This document shows, piece by piece, positions 1 through 5,600 of a stretch of DNA of 7,377 bases; the first letter of the stretch is position 1, and every line of letters starts with the position of its first letter. The stretch is taken from positions 1 through 7,377 of the forward strand of contig JAQQAK010000410.1 of NCBI GenBank assembly GCA_028527945.1, given 5' to 3'. The position numbers were made by a program, and so were the translations under genes. Under the pieces are notes generated by a model. It was given only the letters and a program-made list of their open reading frames with translations, searched no databases and was not told the origin of the DNA. The stretch comes from Spirochaetaceae bacterium. Its GTDB lineage: Bacteria > Spirochaetota > Spirochaetia > UBA9216.

Positions 1-70
1 TTACTTTCTTTCCAGATGTTTGTTCGTCAAGTATTTTGACTATCTGTTCTTCACTAAATCTCTTTTTCAT
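1..70 (-). CDS. IS3-family transposase OrfA, N-terminal 23 residues only
   Basis: The ATG at 70-68 opens MKKRFSEEQIVKILDEQTSG followed by KKV, and the frame stays open to the window edge. Basic N-terminal MKKRF[ST]EEQI followed by a helix is the hallmark start of IS3-family OrfA, whose helix-turn-helix binds the terminal inverted repeats. In this family OrfA is about 90-100 residues and is joined to the DDE integrase OrfB by programmed -1 frameshifting; neither part is visible here. The start is fixed by a GGAGG Shine-Dalgarno (complement of 76-80) five bases before the ATG. The gene points away from the other genes of the window. Confidence 0.75.
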   Translation of the reverse strand, partial: MKKRFSEEQIVKILDEQTSGKKV

Positions 71-100
71 TTCAGCCTCCATTGTATTTATTGGCTGAAA
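70..100 (-). promoter_or_regulatory. Hairpin that can sequester the orfA ribosome site
   Basis: TTTCAGCC (70-77) and GGCTGAAA (93-100) are a perfect 8-bp inverted repeat with a 15-nt loop. In minus-strand RNA the 3' arm contains the last two G of the GGAGG Shine-Dalgarno, the spacer and the A of the orfA AUG. The remaining GGA lies in the loop. Folding would therefore block initiation. Several insertion sequences use such structures to limit transposase made from read-through transcripts entering from outside. That role is inferred here; the pairing itself is directly visible. Confidence 0.5.
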
Positions 101-115
101 ACTAATCTACTCTTT

Positions 116-140
116 TGTACTGTTTTTAGGGGTGAGGTCA
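116..140 (-). repeat. Terminal inverted repeat (left) of the IS3-like element, single copy visible
   Basis: From base 140 inward on the minus strand the sequence is TGACCTCACCCC followed by TAAAAACAGTACA. Starting with TGA and carrying a C-rich block followed by an A/T stretch is usual for IS3-family ends. The inner limit is a guess because the matching right-hand repeat is outside the window. The outer limit rests on the TGA start and on similarity to family termini. Confidence 0.5.
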
Positions 141-252
141 ACTCAACCCAAAGCAGAAATTCATATTACACAGAAACAAGTTATTCCTATCCTTATGATG
201 ATGGTAAAAACTCAAAAATAAATTCAAAAAGTGGATTACAAAATATTGGCCT
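141..252. other. Non-coding spacer next to the IS end, possibly a relic of an interrupted plus-strand gene
   Basis: No RNA gene, promoter or convincing ORF is seen here. On the plus strand one frame stays open from the IS junction to a TAA at 275-277 and would encode STQSRNSYYTETSYSYPYDD followed by a Lys/Asn/Ser-rich tail of 24 residues. It has ordinary codons but no recognisable family. A strong rightward terminator lies about 70 nt after that stop. This is compatible with the C-terminal remnant of a plus-strand gene cut by the IS, but an open frame of about 45 codons in AT-rich DNA can occur by chance. Confidence 0.3.
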
Positions 253-284
253 AAAAAAACCGGCACTTCTTCATTAAAATGCCG
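253..284 (-). terminator. Rho-independent terminator for the ROK-MFS transcript
   Basis: On the minus strand CGGCATTTT (284-276), loop AATGAA, then GAAGTGCCG (269-261) forms a 9-bp stem with two G-U pairs. It is followed by G and seven T (259-253). The wobbles make the stem better in this direction than on the plus strand, where only five pairs remain. It lies about 77 nt downstream of the MFS stop codon with no gene between, so it is the natural end of the ROK-MFS operon. Confidence 0.75.
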
Positions 285-344
285 TTGTCAATATTGCGTT
301 GGCTTTAAGTAAGGCATAGTATCATAGATTAGTTTTTATAGCTT

Positions 345-379
345 AATAGCTTCCTGAAATTCAGGAAGCTATTTTTTTT
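345..379 (+). terminator. Strong rightward terminator overlapping the 3' end of the MFS gene
   Basis: AATAGCTTCCTGA (345-357) and TCAGGAAGCTATT (361-373) form a perfect 13-bp stem with loop AAT, and eight T occupy 372-379. The U-tract is on the plus strand, so the efficient direction is rightward, opposite to every gene seen. The right arm and T-tract encode the last codons and stop (TGA, 363-361) of the MFS permease. It may terminate a former plus-strand gene convergent with the MFS gene, or block antisense entry. Read leftward the stem is followed only by TTAAGC, so termination there would be weak. Confidence 0.8.
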
Positions 380-1542
380 GCCACAACTTTTTTAAGCCTT
401 TCAAAACAAATAATTAGTATAATTATATATCCAAGTAAAAAGAATGGAAAAAGATACATTGCGTGTGAACTTGCAATAAATCCAAACATGGGAGGAAATA
501 CCGTTGAGCCGACATAGGCAGCTGCCATCTGAAAGCCCATAACCGCCTGAGCATTTTTCTTTCCAAATCTTACAGGTGTTTCATGAAGCATTGAAGGGAA
601 TATTGGAGCACATCCAAGACCTACCAGCAGAAATCCTGCTTGAACAAATCCCTGAGGCAAAGGTAGCAGCATAAAAAGAACGCCCAAAAGAACGATTGAA
701 ATACCAAGACGAATCATTGAATTATTTGAAAGCTTAAAGGTAAGAAAGCCGGAGAAAAATCTACCAATAGTAATTCCGCCATAATAGATAGAAATCCAGA
801 TAGCAGCGGTTGAAGGAGTCATATTTTTCACTTTAAAAAGATACGAACCTCCCCATAGACCCATAGTTAATTCTATTCCGCAATAAAATAAAAAGATTAA
901 TAGCGCCATTAATACGCCCTTTACCTTCAATACAGAAAAGAATGGAATATCATCTCCTGATTCCTCCTCTTTTGTTTCAACTTCGTTTTCTTTTTTAACC
1001 TTATCCCATAAAGGTAGCGAAATTATTAAAATAAAGACAAGACAAACCTGAAAGATACCAATAGATCTATAACCAAGACGCCATTGAAAACCTTTGGATA
1101 AAAGCATGGACATAACAAGTGGTCCGCCAAGCGCGCCTATTCCCCAAAAACAGTGAAGCCAGCTCATTAAATGCGGCTTATAATTATTAGCAACATATGC
1201 ATTCAGTCCAGCATCTACAGAACCGGCGCCCAGCCCCATAGGTATAGTAAAAACAAGGAGCCACCACAAAGATGGAGAAAAAGAAAAACCTATAAGCGCA
1301 ATAGCTGTAAGCGATACACTTACAGCGGTAACCTTACCCGTCCCATACTTTTTAAGAAGAAGCCCTGAAAAAAGTGCTGAAAGAATAGTGCCTCCAGAGA
1401 TCATTATTTGAGGGATTCCTGCAAAAGCATATGGAACATTCAAATCCGGCTGCATAACAGGCCATGCAGAACCCAAAAGAGCGTCAGGAAGCCCTAAACT
1501 AATAAAAGCAATGTAAATAATAATTAATAAAAGTGTTGCCAT
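361..1542 (-). CDS. MFS sugar permease, fucose-permease (FHS) type
   Basis: This 393-residue inner-membrane protein has about 12 hydrophobic helices. They are split by a charged cytoplasmic loop at about 180-203 (KVKKENEVETKEEESGDD), the usual MFS 6+6 arrangement. A motif-A-like loop GLLLKKYGTGK is at 60-70. The N-half motif GAGSVDAGLNAYVA (105-118), followed by SWLHCFWGIGALGGP (127-141), and the C-half YYGGITIGRFFSG (253-265) and GLGCAPIFPS (308-317) are characteristic of FHS/fucose-permease-like transporters, which usually move sugars by proton symport. The substrate cannot be read from sequence. Length is normal and the gene looks intact. It overlaps the ROK gene by 19 nt, with its ribosome site inside the ROK coding end, so the two are co-transcribed and probably coupled. 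The ROK pairing makes carbohydrate transport likely, although export or another small solute cannot be excluded. Confidence 0.85.
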   Translation of the reverse strand: MATLLLIIIYIAFISLGLPDALLGSAWPVMQPDLNVPYAFAGIPQIMISGGTILSALFSGLLLKKYGTGKVTAVSVSLTAIALIGFSFSPSLWWLLVFTIPMGLGAGSVDAGLNAYVANNYKPHLMSWLHCFWGIGALGGPLVMSMLLSKGFQWRLGYRSIGIFQVCLVFILIISLPLWDKVKKENEVETKEEESGDDIPFFSVLKVKGVLMALLIFLFYCGIELTMGLWGGSYLFKVKNMTPSTAAIWISIYYGGITIGRFFSGFLTFKLSNNSMIRLGISIVLLGVLFMLLPLPQGFVQAGFLLVGLGCAPIFPSMLHETPVRFGKKNAQAVMGFQMAAAYVGSTVFPPMFGFIASSHAMYLFPFFLLGYIIILIICFERLKKVVAKKIAS

Positions 1543-2549
1543 AATTTCTCCTCACTTTCCAAAGTTGACAATGTCAAATCAATTAAACCATTTTCATAAT
1601 CCAGACTAAAATCTTCAGCACATGAGATATTTGCAGTCATTCTATCAGGAAGTCCTGCCGAACATTTTTGCCTGATCTTTTTTATATGCTCTTCAGAAAT
1701 ATATTCTCCGTGAATTATTACAGAATCAGGATCCAGAACAGAAATCATGCTAATAATGACCCTTGAAGCAGCATCGGTAAAGCCTTCAATAGAATCAGCA
1801 AGAGCTGCCCCCCATTCAATATTGAGCGGCAGCCAACCAATCTCTCCGGCAAAATGCCTCTTCCCTTTTAGAATCTTTCCATTCACTCTTATTCCTGAAC
1901 CGGGTTTGTACTTCCGAGGAAAATAGATATAAATTTCTGTTCCGATATCTTCTGAAATCCTTGCTCGCCCAAGTACAGCCGCGTTAACATCATTTTCAAT
2001 AATAACCGGAAGTTTAAACTTCTTTTCCAGTCTGGAGACAATAGGTGTGCCAATAAAATCTTCGTAGTCAAGAGAGACAATTTCTCCTTCATATTCAATT
2101 CCAGGAATACCAATTGAAATTGCTCCTATTTGAGAAAAACGGCGAATGGATTTTTCAATTAACTCTTCAATATTTTCCAGAGTTACCATTCCCATTTTAT
2201 AATCTTCTGCTTCTTTTATTTTACCGAAAAGATCAAAGACTCTTAAACAAACCGAATCTTCTCCATCTATTTCTCTAATAAATAGAGATAACCCAAGACT
2301 ATAATTCTCATTAAAGTGATAACTCTGTGAGGGACGCCCTCCTTTTGATGGAACAAGCTCCCCCTTGAATGCCCTTCCAGCTTTTATCATATCTTCAAGA
2401 ATTGTTTTAACAGTAACTACAGTTAGATCACATAAAACAGAAAGCTCTTTAATTGTGGCGTTTTTCTGTCTTTTTAATTCAAGCATAACAATTCTTGTAT
2501 TAATATCTTTAACAAGAAGAGTATTTACACCTTTTTCATTTAATTCCAT
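1524..2549 (-). CDS. ROK-family transcriptional repressor with degenerate sugar-kinase domain
   Basis: This 341-residue cytoplasmic protein has an N-terminal winged helix at about 12-80: NTRIVMLELKRQKNATIKEL, recognition region TVVTVKTILEDMIKAG, then wing GGRPSQSYHFN, a typical NagC/XylR-type linker motif. A ROK domain follows: IGIPGIEYEGEI (145-156), ENDVNAA (185-191, with the Asp equivalent to the kinase catalytic residue), GSGIRVNGKILKG (217-229) and GEIGW (235-239). Two family signatures are missing: the DxGGT phosphate loop, and the CxCGxxGCxE zinc cluster expected after GEIG (no Cys between 102 and 295). The protein is also shorter than the usual 380-400. It therefore cannot be a working kinase and is most likely a sugar-responsive repressor of its own operon. 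The ATG lacks a Shine-Dalgarno, but it is the first Met and keeps the N-terminal helix; the next in-frame Met is residue 22. It overlaps the downstream MFS gene by 19 nt. Confidence 0.85.
   Translation of the reverse strand: MELNEKGVNTLLVKDINTRIVMLELKRQKNATIKELSVLCDLTVVTVKTILEDMIKAGRAFKGELVPSKGGRPSQSYHFNENYSLGLSLFIREIDGEDSVCLRVFDLFGKIKEAEDYKMGMVTLENIEELIEKSIRRFSQIGAISIGIPGIEYEGEIVSLDYEDFIGTPIVSRLEKKFKLPVIIENDVNAAVLGRARISEDIGTEIYIYFPRKYKPGSGIRVNGKILKGKRHFAGEIGWLPLNIEWGAALADSIEGFTDAASRVIISMISVLDPDSVIIHGEYISEEHIKKIRQKCSAGLPDRMTANISCAEDFSLDYENGLIDLTLSTLESEEKLWQHFY
1548..1553 (-). promoter_or_regulatory. Shine-Dalgarno of the MFS gene, inside the ROK coding sequence
   Basis: GAGGAG (1553-1548, minus strand) stands five bases before the ATG at 1542-1540. 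It fixes the MFS start upstream of the ROK stop (1526-1524). Ribosomes finishing ROK would expose or reinitiate at this site, implying translational coupling. Confidence 0.75.
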
Positions 2550-2555
2550 ACAACA

Positions 2556-2576
2556 CTTTTAATATGTCTTTTAATA
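2556..2576. repeat. Direct repeat CTTTTAATA in the ROK promoter, candidate operator
   Basis: CTTTTAATA occurs at 2556-2564 and again at 2568-2576, a 12-bp period, covering the -10 box and spacer of the predicted promoter. A repressor bound here would block polymerase, so self-regulation by the adjacent ROK protein is possible. Most ROK regulators bind inverted rather than direct repeats, and AT-rich 9-mers recur easily, so the operator role is tentative. Confidence 0.35.
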
Positions 2577-2585
2577 AGTTGTCAA
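2557..2585 (-). promoter_or_regulatory. Probable sigma-70 promoter of the ROK-MFS operon
   Basis: A consensus -35 box TTGACA lies at 2585-2580. The candidate -10 is TATTAA (2564-2559, spacer 15) or TTAAAA (2562-2557, spacer 17). Transcription would start only a few bases before the ROK ATG (2549), giving a nearly leaderless mRNA, which fits the absence of a Shine-Dalgarno there. The -35 is convincing; the -10 is approximate. Confidence 0.55.
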
Positions 2586-2587
2586 GT

Positions 2588-2651
2588 AAAAAAAACATAA
2601 ATTGAACATTACAATAACGATTCAGCTTATTAACAAGAACTCTTTCAATTT
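2588..2651 (-). terminator. Weak terminator candidate after the giant gene
   Basis: On the minus strand AAATTGAA (2651-2644) can pair with TTCAATTT (2606-2599). An inner AATAA/TTATT stem can form in between, and TATG plus eight T (2595-2588) follow. It begins six bases after the giant gene's stop. The stem is AT-only apart from one G-C pair and the loop is long, so efficiency is doubtful. Some read-through into the ROK-MFS operon is possible. Confidence 0.35.
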
Positions 2652-2656
2652 AGCTT

Positions 2657-5600
2657 CTATTCTACAGAGATTTTATTTCTATATGATAATTGATCTGTGT
2701 ATTGGTTATATAAAACTTTAAAATCTGAACCAGAAGAATATTTGGATATATTTTTAAATTCTACCCTAACTCCTATCCAGGAATCTATAAGATATTTCAT
2801 ATCAGTAAAAGAAACTCCTAACCAAAGAATATTCGGAACAGTTTTATTATATTTATAAAATGCCACCCCAGAGGGACGCCCCGTACTCTTTTCTATAGAA
2901 AAAACTTTGTGATATCCATCAGTGGTATCAAAACTTCCGAATGGAACATAACTGGCATACTTACCATTATTCTCCCAATGGTTATATGCCTCACCTATTT
3001 TTATATGATTATCACTCACCCCCTGAACATTAGGCCACAAGATTACATAATTACTGCTATCAACAGGTTCTCCAGCAATTGATGAAACTCCAAATTTATT
3101 TTTTAAATTTGGTAAAGTATTTTTCACATAATTACTTCTGTCACTATTCCATTCAAAACTTAGCAAACCGCCTCTTTGATCGATTAATAAATTATCAAAC
3201 TTCTTTATAAAATTATAATCTTCATCTTTTAACCATGACTTGAACAAAGAAATGTCATTATCCTGGGCAGGCTGTGAAGGAATGTCAGAAAGTTCTTTAT
3301 CAGTCCCCAGTTCCTGAAAGGTGTCGCCTATTATAACAACATCGAAATACTTGGATAATTCATCAATGCCGCCAATATCATTCTCATCACTTTTTACAAA
3401 ACCATTAATAGAGCCAAACTCATCATAATCACCAGTAACTATGACTCTGTCATAAAACACACCCTCATCTTTTTTAAAAAGGCTTGCGGGAGTATAATTA
3501 TTTATTTGACGAGATAAAGAAGGAATGGTCTTTCCGCTATCAGAATAACGAACATCCTCTCTAAACCCATAGTAAAGAATTCTTGGTTTGTAAATTTCTA
3601 TATCAGACGATTTAATATCTAACTTATGGCCGTTAAACTCATTTGAATCAGGGTTAAGCTCATCAGACACGACAATTAAACTCTCAGGCTCGATATGCCC
3701 CATATCAATATTATAATCTTTTGTATTAAAAATTATTTTATTTTTAGAGGTGTTTACTGAAGCAGAATAGTCCCAAAGTCTGTAAGTTTCTTCAGTCAAC
3801 GCATAATAATCTACATTTTCAATTAAAGATGTATTGCAATCAACATAATCTATTCCGCCAGTAATTAATTCTAACTTAGGTTCGTTATTAATTAAAATGC
3901 CATGTTCCTGCTGACAAAAGATTGAAGTGTCATCAGCACTATTTCTATCAATATATAATATAGTCAGATTCTTGTTATAAAAATTACTATTTAAGATAGT
4001 AACTCTTGTATCCCACTTTGGAACTCCTTCCTCATCAAAAGTTAAATTGCGATATGTGATTGTGTAATCTACATTTGCTTTCAACTCATCCAAAGTTGAT
4101 GAATCAAATATTTTAATAATTTTAGAGATTGAATCTGGCGACATGACAAATTCTTTAACACCATTTATAGAAAATTTCTTTAAATCATTGGCTTTCACAC
4201 TTGAAGATTGTCCATTACCAGCATGAAACAATTTTATCGTTTCACCTTTGGGAATCACTCCAGTTCCATCCATTATCAAGTTTTTATTATTTGAATATCC
4301 ACCATTAATCCAGACCGAATTGGAACCAATTTTTTCTTTTCCAGCAGAAGTGAAACTTATGAATTTTTCTTCATCTGATAATTGGCAATAGGTCATGTTT
4401 TTTTCAAGTTTTTTAAAAAAATTAGTTCCGTCTTTTGCAATAAAAAGACAACTTCTTTGAGGAATATACAAAGGTTTATCAGATGATTTATAAGATTGAA
4501 TATCTTTATAAACAGGAAAAACAATGCCATTGTAATCATTTAAATCAGCTACATTAATACCATGCCTGGAAGGATTATATAAAACCCAGGCATTTTTAAA
4601 CTCGCGCCTAAGATAATAATCTCTTCCCTTCAATTTAATCATCTGATGCTCTCCCAATGGAGAGCCGAAATCTACTGTCTGAAGTCTATTTACATACAGC
4701 TGTGAAAGATTGATATTGCTTCCTGTCACCAACAGTTTGGGATCTTTTTTATCATATTTCGATAAAAGCAAGGTGACTCCAATCAGCTCCAAATAGCTTT
4801 GCTGATTATGAGGATATGATATTGTTATTGTTTTATTTTTATGCTTAGTCATCTTACCAAGACGTGCCTCTGCCTCATAATAATCAACTGCGAGAAATTG
4901 TTTTGTTACAAAATTATTCATATCCCAAGTATGTGTTAACGCTTCATTAACAATATAATTGGCATTATTTGCATATTCAGTAGTCAAATAATCTTTTTCA
5001 AGCCACATATTTATTATTAACTCTTTGCCTTTATTTTCCAAATAGTGTTTTAGTTTACCTAAGAATTTTATCATTGAATCACTATATGTTTCTGGTTGAG
5101 GCAACCAGGAAACTACCTGATCCTGATAAATAGAATTGCCGACGCTAATAATTTTATAAGCGAAATTAGATCCCATTTTAGTAAGATCATTTTTGTTAAA
5201 CCATAATGTATTTTTACTGTTCCCTGTTATCTCTATTTTTTGTCCATTACATGCAAGGATCTTGCCAGCATACTCATTCTCAGACCAGGAAGCGCTATAA
5301 TCTGTTAACCAAGAATCTCCCAGCCAGTCAGAAGTATCATTTGAATAAAAAGTCTGAACGCCGTCACCATCAATAACAACTGTATTATTGTAGACATTAG
5401 ACCAAACATCATCTAAAAAGACTCCATCAAAATCTTTTATTAATGGAGAAATTCTATTTTCAAAAAACCAATTTTGATACAAGCTGTTAGAAATATGCAT
5501 CATATAGCCTGTGCCATTCCAATATTTGCAATAATTATGATTTCCGTCTCTGATAAACCATTCACTTGATTCAGGAATAACATTACCATTTGAATCTTTT

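Larger units (their letters stand above)
1..140 (-). mobile_element. Left end of an IS3-family insertion sequence, truncated by the window edge
   Basis: Read on the minus strand from base 140, the segment begins with a TGACCTCACCCC-type terminus. After a leader of about 70 nt comes a ribosome site and an ORF whose first residues match IS3-family OrfA proteins. A TGACCT... terminus, short leader and MKKRFSEEQI-type OrfA are typical of the IS407-like subgroup, which usually makes 4-bp target duplications. The bases just outside the end are ACTC (141-144). The other end, OrfB and the duplication partner are out of the window, so intactness cannot be judged. The family call rests on few residues plus the terminus; the subgroup is less certain. 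Confidence 0.72.

Noticed and set aside
81..86. TACAAT on the minus strand as the -10 of the orfA promoter
   Set aside because: It would start transcription at or inside the Shine-Dalgarno, and no good -35 stands at the right distance.
20..277. 85-codon plus-strand open frame crossing the IS end
   Set aside because: Its start lies antisense to orfA, it has no ribosome site, and its first half is IS-end sequence. Only the part after 140 could be a gene relic, and that is treated separately.
1171..1368. Plus-strand open frame within the MFS gene
   Set aside because: It is antisense to a well-supported permease, of low-complexity basic composition, with no ribosome site.
1889..2113. Second minus-strand open frame within the ROK gene
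   Set aside because: It is in another frame of a gene whose own frame carries recognisable ROK motifs throughout this stretch.
2365..2562. Plus-strand open frame opposite the ROK N-terminus
   Set aside because: It is antisense to the winged-helix coding region, and its composition mirrors the ROK codons.
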